Origin: a virus
Virus record (IMG/VR): IMGVR_UViG_3300037090_000061
Span: 1-38,390 of that record
DNA length: 38,390 nt
Strand: one strand, 5' to 3'
Positions 31,112 to 37,694 of the stretch are shown here, piece by piece. The position numbers were made by a program, and so were the translations under genes. Numbering within the stretch: the first letter of the stretch is position 1; every line of letters starts with the position of its first letter. The notes under the pieces are model-generated. The model did no database searches. It worked only from the letters and a program-made list of their open reading frames with translations, and was not told the DNA's origin.

Positions 31112-31605
31112 TTTAGTGACTCCTCAATTAATTTTAGTTCTTCTCTTGTCCACTTTTTAATATCGTGGCGGTGTTCTTCTAAGTATTCAACTCTCTTTAA
31201 GCCTATCTTTTTGACTAGTCCGATTCTGTAATCAATAAGGTTTCCGTGTTTGTATAAATTACATCCAGCCCCCTGGAGATTAAGGTTATCAAAGTTATAT
31301 CTCAATGCTCCCGATGACCCTTGTGCTATGTAGTGTCCGCATTGTGCTGGACCACAATCCCTTCCACAGCTTATACAAGGCTGTCCGGCGTCTCTCTGTC
31401 TGATGTAAGCGTTCACCTTCTTTTGTAAAATCTTTTTAAGCTCTGACAATCTGGGTTCTTTAGCTTTGGATACCTGCCTCTTTTTACCCTCTCTTAGCCT
31501 GTCAATCTGACGCTGTTTCATTTCCTTTAACTTAGCCAGTTTCTTTTCGTACTTCTCTTTTTCGGTTAATTTAATTGGTTTAGGAAACATTAGTTTAGAG
31601 TTCAT
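31108..31605 (-). CDS. NinG/Rap-like recombination endonuclease
   Basis: A 165-residue protein. A Lys/Glu-rich N-terminal helix is followed by LQKKVNAYIRQRDAGQPCISCG (C77, C80), GPAQCGHYIAQG (C89, H91), LRYNFDNLNLQGAGCNLYKHGNLIDYRIGL (C115, N116). This order of RxRDxGxPCISCG, HY, RxNxxNxxxQxxxCN and HGN motifs is that of lambda NinG (Rap), a Holliday-junction nuclease in recombination. It is the only clear DNA-processing enzyme in the early region besides the RNase H-like protein. Confidence 0.85.
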   Translation of the reverse strand: MNSKLMFPKPIKLTEKEKYEKKLAKLKEMKQRQIDRLREGKKRQVSKAKEPRLSELKKILQKKVNAYIRQRDAGQPCISCGRDCGPAQCGHYIAQGSSGALRYNFDNLNLQGAGCNLYKHGNLIDYRIGLVKKIGLKRVEYLEEHRHDIKKWTREELKLIEESLK

Positions 31606-31810
31606 ACTTTCCTTTATAATTAGGATGTGATTCTATGTATTTTCTAGCTCTATAGTTTCTCTTACTACATTCAGGACAAAGGGGGGCGTTCATGGTTTTG
31701 AATTCGGTGTTGCAATCTGAGCATATAACCCAATGTGTTTTTATTTTTCTTGGTATGTAAGTCATATAGTTAAAGTCAGAGGCGGGGCGAGGAACCATCC
31801 TATTACGCAT
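31595..31810 (-). CDS. Small zinc-ribbon protein
   Basis: A 71-residue protein with CSDCNTEF (about 30-37) and CPECSKRN (about 45-52), a simple four-Cys ribbon, and basic flanks. It overlaps the NinG-like gene start. The start is uncertain: ATG 31810, 31798 and 31765 are all in frame and none has a good Shine-Dalgarno sequence. The structured non-coding stretch lies directly upstream. Confidence 0.6.
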   Translation of the reverse strand: MRNRMVPRPASDFNYMTYIPRKIKTHWVICSDCNTEFKTMNAPLCPECSKRNYRARKYIESHPNYKGKYEL

Positions 31811-32184
31811 TGGTGAGATGCAACCCGCCTCTTAACGTACGTTCTGTAGTGCTCCGATTTACACCCGAGCCTACGGTTTGATGGTGGAGCGTCAATTTTT
31901 CACTTTTAAGCAATAACGCTGTAGGTCACTTATGACGGACTGCTACCGTCGCCATCTGTTAGTAGGTTTAAATCACTGGCTTTGATTTGCCGATACGCCT
32001 ACTCTTAGTTATTCCTTTAGAGGTCTAACCGGAATGTGAGACAGTCAATCGAAAAACTATCTCACCTTCTAGGGGGATAAGAAACTTTGTGACCCGTCTG
32101 TCCTTCCTGCCCAGGAAAAACATACCTGATTACTCAGCGGCTTCTTATCCCCTTTGGCCTCGATATAGCGGTAGTGTTAAATTG
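31811..32184 (-). ncRNA. 374-base non-coding stretch with dense predicted RNA structure
   Basis: There is no convincing gene on either strand. Read on the minus strand it opens with an 11-base perfect inverted repeat (32142-32152 with 32073-32083, GGGGATAAGAA) that encloses a smaller hairpin (32104-32117). Then comes a ten-base-pair hairpin (32036-32065). It continues with AGTAGG/CCTACT enclosing AAATCA/TGATTT, then GACGG/CCGTC, and finally GCTCC/GGAGC with CACC/GGTG. Bases 32059-32066 can also pair with 31812-31819, which would close the whole 3-prime domain. This resembles a structured phage RNA. tRNA, tmRNA and RNase P features were not found. Confidence 0.45.
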
Positions 32185-32733
32185 TTAATCAGCAAAGGAC
32201 TTTTGTCCGATGACTCCGGCGCAGCTCCATTGATGGAAAGTGTTACCGGAGGCTTTATATTTAGCGTAACCACGGTCAATGTTGTACTTGTAGTCTTTTA
32301 GTTTCTCTATTTCTTTGGTGTTTAGTTCATCTACATTTATCTGCATGACCCCTATGTCATAACTGCGGCGACCGGACTTCTGGATATTTAAACCACTTAC
32401 CCGGTTAGGATCAAAGGTAGAGTTCTCGCATTTACGAATCATGGTGATCGCTTCTGAAGCGTCATCCCCAAACTTCTCAACCAAATAAGCTAAGATGCTG
32501 CATTTCTGGGTCTTGCAGTTGATGGGGACTTCTACCCGGACTGGAAAGGGTTTATCTATCATGATCACTTTTGCATCTGACCGTGGATCGGCAAATTCAG
32601 CCTTAGCCGGAAGTAAGGTAGCCCAGTTTAAGTGAAGGATAACCCAACCAAAAACTACGGAGGAGATCATTAGCTTAATGGAGGTATAGTCGGTTTGGGT
32701 GTAGCGTCCGTGGATTCGTTGTTGTGTTTTCAT
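32185..32733 (-). CDS. Membrane-anchored lytic transglycosylase (SLT-like)
   Basis: A 182-residue protein. A basic N-terminus precedes a single transmembrane helix (SIKLMISSVVFGWVILHL, about 18-35), then a lysozyme-like domain: ITMIRKCENSTFDPNRV with E103 as the catalytic acid, YDIGVMQIN (125-133), and YNIDRGYAKYKASGNTFHQWS (150-170). This is the layout of soluble lytic transglycosylase-like domains, which cleave the glycan of peptidoglycan. Placed among early genes rather than with holin and lysozyme, it may act at entry, at the membrane, or as a second lysin. No Shine-Dalgarno sequence is obvious at ATG 32733. Confidence 0.75.
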   Translation of the reverse strand: MKTQQRIHGRYTQTDYTSIKLMISSVVFGWVILHLNWATLLPAKAEFADPRSDAKVIMIDKPFPVRVEVPINCKTQKCSILAYLVEKFGDDASEAITMIRKCENSTFDPNRVSGLNIQKSGRRSYDIGVMQINVDELNTKEIEKLKDYKYNIDRGYAKYKASGNTFHQWSCAGVIGQKSFAD

Positions 32734-32754
32734 ACATTAAACATACACCGTTAT

Positions 32755-32982
32755 TTACCGCTCTACAATAGGCAATTCAGCCAAGAGTTTCTTGGCCTTC
32801 TGGATAATCTTAACGGTGGAGTATAAAGCTACGTCCCGGTCCCACATTAGATATTTAGCAATCTCAGTGTCAGTCTTACCATCCTTTAAAAGCTGCATTA
32901 CTTCAGCCCTAAGTTCCGGGGTGGGGTACTTTGAGGGCATGTATTGAAAGGGAATCATTTCCTTTGGTAGTTTACGGGTCAT
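32755..32982 (-). CDS. Small HTH-like DNA-binding protein
   Basis: A 75-residue protein. PTPELRAEVMQLLKDGKTDTEIAKYLMW has a helix-turn-helix pattern (GKTDTEIAKYL) like the ends of resolvases and sigma-type regulators. AAAGG lies upstream of ATG 32982, and the start is three bases after the neighbouring stop. It could be an early regulator; the target is unknown. Confidence 0.6.
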   Translation of the reverse strand: MTRKLPKEMIPFQYMPSKYPTPELRAEVMQLLKDGKTDTEIAKYLMWDRDVALYSTVKIIQKAKKLLAELPIVER

Positions 32983-32985
32983 AGA

Positions 32986-33306
32986 TTAAACCTTTCCTGG
33001 ACAGAATGAGCCGTCTGGATTCTTAACTGCACACGACCAGAAGGCATATGATTTACCTGTTTTCCTACTTACGCCAGTTTTCCAAGACATCGGGACGTGG
33101 TGAATAGGACAATCTGGAATAGCACCGGGTGGATTGGTGGCGGCGATTATTTGTTTCTCCCGGTAAGTATCCACAGCAGTTTTAAACTTCTTGAAAATAG
33201 GCAAGCAGTTGGCAATAGCCTGGTCCAGTTCTTCCGGGGTATCGACGTTAATCACAAAGCCTGGATTCCCGTTAATAAATGACATGGTAAACATGTGTTC
33301 ACTCAT
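32986..33306 (-). CDS. Small protein with C-terminal zinc site
   Basis: A 106-residue protein. The N-terminal 55 residues are a beta/alpha segment (FTMSFINGNPGFVINVDTPEELDQAI). The C-terminus has CPIHHVPM and AFWSCAVKNPDGSFCPGK, Cys and His in a ribbon-like order. AAGGA lies before ATG 33306. Its start overlaps the end of the 121-residue gene by eight bases. Function unknown. Confidence 0.6.
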   Translation of the reverse strand: MSEHMFTMSFINGNPGFVINVDTPEELDQAIANCLPIFKKFKTAVDTYREKQIIAATNPPGAIPDCPIHHVPMSWKTGVSRKTGKSYAFWSCAVKNPDGSFCPGKV

Positions 33307-33664
33307 ATTGACTTATCCTTTCCTTAATATTTTCTCTAAATTTATCCATTTCTAAATTGTAAAATTCCTTAAAATCTGCCGAAACGTATTCCCCATGTTC
33401 TTTGGCAGTCATCCATAGAGCGTAGAGTGCCTTTCTTTGGAGTTCTGATCGGCTTAAATCGTCTTTTTGCTTCATTACCATCAAATCCCCCGTTACCTTC
33501 TCTTCCAACGGTTCTAGGCTGATTACAGAGTTTATGTTCTGATAACCGAATAGCTCTGTTTTTTCCGGGGCGGTGAGTTCTGGAGTGGCAATCCTCAATC
33601 CGAGGGATCCGTCAACCTTCGCTGTCAGGCTAGTGATGATTCCATTAAATGTGATAGCCTTCAT
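33299..33664 (-). CDS. Early protein, beta-rich, unknown
   Basis: A 121-residue protein. The N-terminal half (ITFNGIITSLTAKVDGSLGLRIATPEL) has the look of a small OB- or beta-barrel-like domain, and the C-terminal half is helical (LSRSELQRKALYALWMTAKEHG). A single-stranded-DNA-binding or accessory role is possible from shape only. It overlaps both neighbours. Confidence 0.55.
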   Translation of the reverse strand: MKAITFNGIITSLTAKVDGSLGLRIATPELTAPEKTELFGYQNINSVISLEPLEEKVTGDLMVMKQKDDLSRSELQRKALYALWMTAKEHGEYVSADFKEFYNLEMDKFRENIKERISQYE

Positions 33665-33921
33665 CTTATCCTCAAATTATTTAGCATTTCTAAACTCTCA
33701 TCAAAGATGTGCATTTGGTACTTAGATTGAGGTAACTCAAACATTTCAAACTTTCCTAGAGCGTGGGATTCTAACTTTCCCTCTTTGCGCAGATCTCTAC
33801 ATCTACGACTTACCTCGCTACCGAACATTTGACCTTGCCAGACTCTACCAGTCATCTTTGCCGGGATAATTGATTCATTTTCTCTAACGTAGGCTAGGAT
33901 TAATTCTTTTTGGGTTCTCAT
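33661..33921 (-). CDS. Winged-helix-like early protein
   Basis: An 86-residue protein. ELILAYVRENESIIPAKMTGRVW, SEVSRRCRDLRKEGKLESHALGKFEMFEL reads as helix, helix-turn-helix and beta wing, a common small winged-helix layout. It overlaps its neighbours by four bases each. It may control early genes; unproven. Confidence 0.6.
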   Translation of the reverse strand: MRTQKELILAYVRENESIIPAKMTGRVWQGQMFGSEVSRRCRDLRKEGKLESHALGKFEMFELPQSKYQMHIFDESLEMLNNLRIR

Positions 33922-34178
33922 ACACCATCCTCATGATCTAATTCAGCTTTCTCTTTTTCCACTAAGGTGTAAATATTTGGGGTTAGATTCCTTTTTACTG
34001 CCATAGCGTGATTAGTATCTATCACCCGGCAGACTTCTTTTAAATCTAGATCTTTAACTAGGTTGGCTAGGTAGTCCCAGGAGGCTTGACCGAACTCGTC
34101 TTTACCGATGTGGTATCTGACAATTAAGGTTTCCATCGTATCCATGAATTTTTCTGCTTGTCGTTGTGAATTAGTCAT
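33918..34178 (-). CDS. Small helical early protein
   Basis: An 86-residue acidic protein (MDTMETLIVRYHIGKDEFGQASWDYLANLVKDL...), helical, with no known motif. It is part of the coupled early operon and its TGA overlaps the next ATG. Confidence 0.55.
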   Translation of the reverse strand: MTNSQRQAEKFMDTMETLIVRYHIGKDEFGQASWDYLANLVKDLDLKEVCRVIDTNHAMAVKRNLTPNIYTLVEKEKAELDHEDGV

Positions 34179-34181
34179 AGA

Positions 34182-34433
34182 TTATTCCTGACTTTCTGGC
34201 ATATTCACGCCCCACATTTCACCCATATCTTTATCGGAGTAGACTTTTAAGTCTTCATTGGTGATGACTTTTTCGGCTCTCCAAACCTCTGGATCTCTTT
34301 TAGCCACCTGGTTAAATAGGTTCGCTAGGGATTCAATCCCAAACTGTTTGTAATACTTTTCCATCTCGGAAACCGTTTTTTGATACTGGTTCCTTTGATC
34401 TATCAGAGCGTTGAACATTTGAGTGCTATTCAT
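34182..34433 (-). CDS. Small helical early protein
   Basis: An 83-residue protein, first gene of the early run. It is helical (MFNALIDQRNQYQKTVSEMEKYYKQFG) with an acidic end. GGAG lies five bases before ATG 34433. A promoter candidate is found at 34466-34495. No family recognised. Confidence 0.55.
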   Translation of the reverse strand: MNSTQMFNALIDQRNQYQKTVSEMEKYYKQFGIESLANLFNQVAKRDPEVWRAEKVITNEDLKVYSDKDMGEMWGVNMPESQE

Positions 34434-34465
34434 GGGTTCTCCAATATTTAATTAATATACTATCC

Positions 34466-34495
34466 AATATACACCGCTATATACTGGTTATGCAA
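34466..34495 (-). promoter_or_regulatory. Candidate early promoter
   Basis: Minus strand: TTGCAT (34495-34490), 18-base spacer, TATATT (34471-34466), then AT-rich leader and GGAG of the first early gene. Four of six bases match the consensus at -35 and five of six at -10. Confidence 0.45.
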
Positions 34496-34510
34496 TAGGG
34501 AAAATATATC

Positions 34511-34906
34511 TTAAATACCGTATTTGTTTTCAATGTAAATCCCGGCCTTATTTTCTTCACGGGGAATCCAATCAATATTTGGACAACCAAATAATAACCA
34601 CATCGAATTAGCTAATGAAATCATTTTTTTATGTCTTTCGGTTAAAAGTCCTTTGGAGAGCCGTTTTTGTTTACCTTTAGTCCATCCACCCTTAACCCAT
34701 CCAATGGCTGTTTGAGAATCAGAATAAATCTGAGTCGCCCCTTCTTTTAAAGACAAAACAATTGCTGTTAATTCACCTTCATTATTGGAATAATCCCCAA
34801 TCTCTTTATCTAAAAGCAATCCACCGCTCCACAACGCTACTCTAGTCTTTTGGTGGCCTTTATTACCATTACCTGATGTACCAGCATCACAATATATTAC
34901 TAACAT
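34511..34906 (-). CDS. RNase HI-like protein
   Basis: A 131-residue RNase H-fold protein. D7 lies in IYCDAGTSGNG, E45 in NNEGELTAI, and D63 in IYSDSQTAI, three of the four metal-binding acids. The fourth, normally the Asp of an NxxAD motif, appears as G122 in REENKAGIY, so activity may be reduced or use a nearby acid. RNase HI removes RNA from RNA-DNA hybrids, for example primers. It is isolated between two non-coding stretches. The start at 34906 has no clear Shine-Dalgarno sequence and is preceded by a long hairpin. Confidence 0.75.
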   Translation of the reverse strand: MLVIYCDAGTSGNGNKGHQKTRVALWSGGLLLDKEIGDYSNNEGELTAIVLSLKEGATQIYSDSQTAIGWVKGGWTKGKQKRLSKGLLTERHKKMISLANSMWLLFGCPNIDWIPREENKAGIYIENKYGI

Positions 34907-35251
34907 AATTTAATACGGGAGTTTAAGTATTTGGGAAGTTAGGCTGTTGGTATCCCCTAACTCTTCCCTTAAACTTTAACTCCCTTAAAGAATAAATAAT
35001 AGTTTTTAAGTTTGTTTCCATGCTTACGCTTCCCACCGGGACAGTGAGTATTAACTTGTTGTAACCGAACGCGTTCTAAATCTTCCACCCTGTATTCCCC
35101 TCTTAGATGATCGGTCTTCTAAGGTGAGGTAGTCTGGGCTCTACCCTGCTTTAATAAATCGGTTCTATCGAATCCCGAGGGCTCACAGTCAACTTATCAT
35201 TCGCAGACTGCTATAAAGCGGCCCCTCCCTACGTGTTAGCTTTAGGCCAAC
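34907..35251 (-). other. 345-base non-coding stretch with hairpins
   Basis: No credible gene on either strand. Minus-strand structure includes GTTGGC/GCTAAC, CAGTC/GACTG, TCGG/CCGA around GATTCGATAG, GGTAG/CTACC, CTTAGA/TCTAAG, the palindrome GAACGCGTTC, and a long imperfect hairpin at 34917-34984 with paired ends GGGAGTT/AACTCCC and AGTTAGG/CCTAACT. It lies directly downstream of a strong terminator and upstream of the RNase H-like gene. It could be a structured RNA, a replication-origin-like region or an untranslated leader; the sequence alone does not decide. Confidence 0.4.
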
Positions 35252-35274
35252 AAAAAACCGGACATTATCCGGTT
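35252..35274 (-). terminator. Strong intrinsic terminator
   Basis: Minus strand: an AACCGGA/TCCGGTT stem with a short loop containing the stop codon of the 97-residue gene, then TTTTTTG. It ends the transcript of that gene before the non-coding stretch. Confidence 0.85.
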
Positions 35275-35558
35275 GTTTTCTGGTCTAATATTTGTTTTAA
35301 TTCTCGGTTTAGTTGTCTCAGTGCTGTTTTAGGTGGAGTGTTCAGATCCCAAATAATCTCACACAAATAATCTCGGCAAAACCCCCCCTCTAATCCTAAT
35401 TCTACCGTTGTATCTTTAGGAAATCCCATATCATCTAAAATAAAATCACTTAATACAAAATCACCCACATATAATTGAAACTGTAATTCATAGTCCTCAA
35501 AAGAGGCGTAAATATATCTTTCAAGGCCAATCATTTTAATTAGTTGTTCTTCAGTCAT
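35265..35558 (-). CDS. 97-residue acidic early protein behind an attenuator-like leader
   Basis: Starts at ATG 35558 (MTEEQLIKMIGLERYIYASFEDYELQF...). An in-frame TTG at 35603 would read through the leader hairpin and is rejected. The protein is acidic, mixed alpha/beta, with a helical end (TALRQLNRELKQILDQ). No family recognised. It forms a single-gene transcription unit, with its own promoter, a terminator-like hairpin in the leader and a strong terminator at its end, an unusually isolated arrangement that suggests it is a regulator or host-takeover protein made under tight control (inference). Confidence 0.65.
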   Translation of the reverse strand: MTEEQLIKMIGLERYIYASFEDYELQFQLYVGDFVLSDFILDDMGFPKDTTVELGLEGGFCRDYLCEIIWDLNTPPKTALRQLNRELKQILDQKTTG

Positions 35559-35661
35559 AAAAAAAGACTCCTGTCGGTGTGGTGCTTGGTGTGAAGCAGC
35601 CAATCACACCACCGAAAAGAGTCTTCTGCTTCACATTATAGCACCGTGTGGCTTTCCCACA
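35559..35661 (-). promoter_or_regulatory. Extended -10 promoter with operator-like dyad and terminator-like leader hairpin
   Basis: TGCTATAAT (35643-35635) is a perfect extended -10. Upstream lies a dyad TGTGG-GAAAG-CCACA (35647-35661). Downstream the leader forms AAGACTC/GAGTCTT plus TCGGTG/CACCGA (35564-35625), followed by T7 and the ATG. The Shine-Dalgarno GGAG lies inside the 3-prime arm, so the hairpin could block both elongation and translation. A further inverted pair, GTGAAGCAG (35634-35626) and CTGCTTCAC (35599-35591), overlaps the start point. Confidence 0.6.
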
Positions 35662-35776
35662 AGCAATACCTTTATACCACACCTAACGGACTACTATGCA
35701 ATACCCAATTTGACAATATGTGTAATAATTACTTACCGCTTTTGGATTTCGCTCACCGGCACTTCTGAGAGCGTTT

Positions 35777-35920
35777 TTAGTCGTCGTCAATTAATTCTTC
35801 GTCTTCTTCCAGTTCCAAATCTTCAACAGAATCATATCCCAGTAACCAGGCCATATTGTCTAGTGAATCCTCGGGTTTATCAACCTGTGGTGAATTTTCA
35901 GGATCTGGTATTTCAGTCAT
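35777..35920 (-). CDS. Small acidic protein, unknown
   Basis: A 47-residue frame from ATG 35920 with GGAGAG upstream, very acidic (DSVEDLELEEDEELIDDD). Highly acidic small proteins are common in phages and sometimes mimic DNA; here nothing beyond composition supports a role. It is coupled to the upstream gene (overlap of eight bases). The downstream 130 bases hold a CGCTC/GAGCG hairpin but no clear terminator. Confidence 0.55.
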   Translation of the reverse strand: MTEIPDPENSPQVDKPEDSLDNMAWLLGYDSVEDLELEEDEELIDDD

Positions 35921-36104
35921 CTCTCTCCCTATGTTTATCGTGTTGGCCGTTATCATTGTGGCGTGATCTCTCGAAATGATCCTCTTTGTCAAAATAGGGT
36001 TGCTCGGTGGGTTGTTGATAAACCGAATAGTCTTCTTCACACCCACCGCAATCTTCTGACTCTTTTTCTTCTTGGGGGGATTGTCTTCTAGGTTCCAATT
36101 CCAT
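35913..36104 (-). CDS. Small hydrophilic protein, unknown
   Basis: A 63-residue frame from ATG 36104 with GAGGGG upstream, rich in Glu/Asp/Arg/His (EEKESEDCGGCEEDY, HFERSRHNDNGQHDKHRERDD). CGGC could hold a metal with the His-rich end. The overlap with the next gene supports it. No family recognised. Confidence 0.5.
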   Translation of the reverse strand: MELEPRRQSPQEEKESEDCGGCEEDYSVYQQPTEQPYFDKEDHFERSRHNDNGQHDKHRERDD

Positions 36105-36116
36105 AACCCCTCACAT

Positions 36117-36299
36117 TTACTTCAAAGCGGGCATACTAAACAGCCCAAACAAACTTAGTATGTACAAAAGGGCGATTAATCCAAGTACTAAGTAGATTAT
36201 TTGAACGATAGGGGCTGGAAGTCCAAGACTACCAATAATCAACTTAACGATATAGAAAATCACCAAAAATACAACAATAGTTATAAGTAAGGAAATCAT
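36117..36299 (-). CDS. Small two-helix membrane protein
   Basis: A 60-residue protein that is almost wholly hydrophobic: helices at about 3-24 (LLITIVVFLVIFYIVKLII) and 32-55, joined by LGLPAPIVQ. The layout, including a GLPAP turn, is one I recall in many phages as an unassigned membrane protein near lysis genes. It may be a second holin or antiholin. GTGA-rich leader; weak Shine-Dalgarno GAGGTG upstream. Confidence 0.65.
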   Translation of the reverse strand: MISLLITIVVFLVIFYIVKLIIGSLGLPAPIVQIIYLVLGLIALLYILSLFGLFSMPALK

Positions 36300-36316
36300 A
36301 TAATTTTATTTTCACC

Positions 36317-36391
36317 TCATCTCAAAATTAACCATAAAATAATAACAACTGTAAGCGGAGTTCCTAGTAATAAAAGCAGTAGAAATAACAT
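36317..36391 (-). CDS. Possible 24-residue transmembrane peptide
   Basis: A 24-codon frame from ATG 36391 that codes for a single hydrophobic helix (MLFLLLLLLGTPL..., ending with a single Arg). The ATG follows the holin stop by one base (TAGTATG), so ribosomes could reinitiate. Size and place suggest a lysis-modulating micropeptide; chance is possible for so short an AT-rich frame. Confidence 0.4.
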   Translation of the reverse strand: MLFLLLLLLGTPLTVVIILWLILR

Positions 36392-36392
36392 A

Positions 36393-36599
36393 CTATTTCG
36401 TCTCACTAAGATATTTAGATAAAAAGTTAATCACTAACTGAAGCGCAGCTCCGTAAAGAACGGGTATGGCTTCTTTAATCGGAGTGCCAGCTTTTAAGGA
36501 AACTAAGAATACAAGAACTAGCGGTCCAGTATATTTTAGGATTGATTTACCAATCATCTTCCATTGATCCGAACTGACTGAGAATTTAGGTGATTCCAT
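36393..36599 (-). CDS. Holin-like protein
   Basis: A 68-residue protein. An amphipathic N-terminus (FSVSSDQWKMIGKSILKYTG) precedes a hydrophobic helix (PLVLVFLVSLKAG), a short turn and a second moderate helix (AIPVLYGAALQLVINFLSKYL). The FSxSxxQWKxxGK...VLYG layout is that of small phage holins found beside endolysin genes. It would let the GH25 lysozyme, which has no signal peptide, cross the membrane. It starts six bases after the lysozyme stop. Confidence 0.7.
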   Translation of the reverse strand: MESPKFSVSSDQWKMIGKSILKYTGPLVLVFLVSLKAGTPIKEAIPVLYGAALQLVINFLSKYLSETK

Positions 36600-36605
36600 A
36601 GACTC

Positions 36606-37688
36606 CTAATTATTATTAAATAATTTAGATCTAATAAGATCAAATATCTGAGCCCAGGTGGGGTGAGTGATGGGTGCAGTCCCCCCTGCGGCTAGGGTGT
36701 CGTATTTGGCTTGTAATACGGCCAGTTGATTGACCAGATCAGCCTTATCGGTTGAAAGTTGGGAGAAATTTGCTTTAGCAGTATTTAATTGATCTGTCAC
36801 TGTTTTTAAGTTTGTCTCACAGGTTGTCGATTCAGAGGTTAGGTTGTTAACTTGGTCAGTTAGATTAGAGACTTGTCCAGATAGAGTGCCTACTTGGTTA
36901 GAAAGGTCAGTTGCCCGGGACTTTAGACCGGCTATGTATTGGGTCAGGGAGGGGGTATCAGTCACTCCGGGTATGTTTAGGTCACTTAATTTAATATATT
37001 GATGTAGGTTTATGACCGCATCCCAGACATCAACGGCCACTTTCATGGAATCTTGGTTAGTTAAATCTAGACCTTTGTAAATGTTTGACACAGTACCACC
37101 ATTCTGGCCTTGATAGCCGTATTTTTTAAAGACGTTAAGATCACCGAAAAACACATTACAGTCAACATTTCCGGCTATTCCCATTATAGACCCCGTAGAG
37201 GTGTACTGTTTCATGGCGATGTTCCAACCGGGTTGCGGAGTGGCACTAGTAGAAATATTGTCATATTGGGCGAGCCACAGACCGCAATTCTTAGAGACTG
37301 AACTCCAATCGTGACCGTGTGCAAGGGATTGATTTAGGTAGACTAAGGGCCATACCCCTAACTTTTCATGTACCCGATTAACGAACGCTAGCGACCATCC
37401 TACGGGGTCAGCGTAGGCCATTTGTTCATAGTCTAAGCAGATCAACTCTCCGTTTAAGGGCTTAATTACTGAACAAAACCAATCAGCCTCATTTACGGCT
37501 GAATTAAGGTCGGGTCTAGCAAAATGGTAGTAACCTAAAGGGATGTTGTTTTGATGGCAAGCAGTTTGGAATGAGGTAAACTTAGGATCAGTGTAACCCG
37601 TTCCCTCGGTCGCCTTCATCAGGAAAAAATCAGTCTTTAATTTAGAGAAGTCTACGGTCTGATATTTACTACAATCGACTCCAAGCAT
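36606..37688 (-). CDS. GH25 endolysin with C-terminal coiled coil
   Basis: A 360-residue lysozyme. The GH25 domain spans about 1-190: GVDCSKYQ (D5), KATEGTGYTDPKF, GYYHFARPD, LICLDYEQM with D86 and E88 as the catalytic DxE, and LWLAQYD. It cleaves the glycan backbone of peptidoglycan. A linker follows (GLDLTNQDSMKVAVDVWDA), then a long coiled coil at about 255-335 (SNQVGTLSGQVSNLTDQVNNLTSE...) and a short end (THPTWAQIFDLIRSK). Coiled-coil tails are unusual for endolysins and may oligomerise the enzyme or anchor it. The start at 37688 has AGGAG upstream. Confidence 0.88.
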   Translation of the reverse strand: MLGVDCSKYQTVDFSKLKTDFFLMKATEGTGYTDPKFTSFQTACHQNNIPLGYYHFARPDLNSAVNEADWFCSVIKPLNGELICLDYEQMAYADPVGWSLAFVNRVHEKLGVWPLVYLNQSLAHGHDWSSVSKNCGLWLAQYDNISTSATPQPGWNIAMKQYTSTGSIMGIAGNVDCNVFFGDLNVFKKYGYQGQNGGTVSNIYKGLDLTNQDSMKVAVDVWDAVINLHQYIKLSDLNIPGVTDTPSLTQYIAGLKSRATDLSNQVGTLSGQVSNLTDQVNNLTSESTTCETNLKTVTDQLNTAKANFSQLSTDKADLVNQLAVLQAKYDTLAAGGTAPITHPTWAQIFDLIRSKLFNNN

Positions 37689-37694
37689 ATTCTC

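Noticed and set aside
31811-32066. tmRNA or tRNA-like RNA, because GGTGAGAT pairs with ATCTCACC and TTCGA occurs
   Set aside because: There is no proper T-arm before the 3-prime strand, no CCA-type end in the right place and no believable tag reading frame.
32089-32301. Plus-strand 70-codon frame over the non-coding stretch and transglycosylase end
   Set aside because: Half of it is antisense to the transglycosylase coding sequence and there is no ribosome binding site.
35161-35220. tRNA-like T-loop (ATTCGATAG) in the second non-coding stretch
   Set aside because: The flanking bases do not form the five-base-pair T-stem and no anticodon or acceptor stem can be drawn.
35559-35603. Upstream TTG start for the 97-residue early protein
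   Set aside because: It would translate the hairpin and T-run; the ATG at 35558 follows the T-run and begins protein-like sequence.
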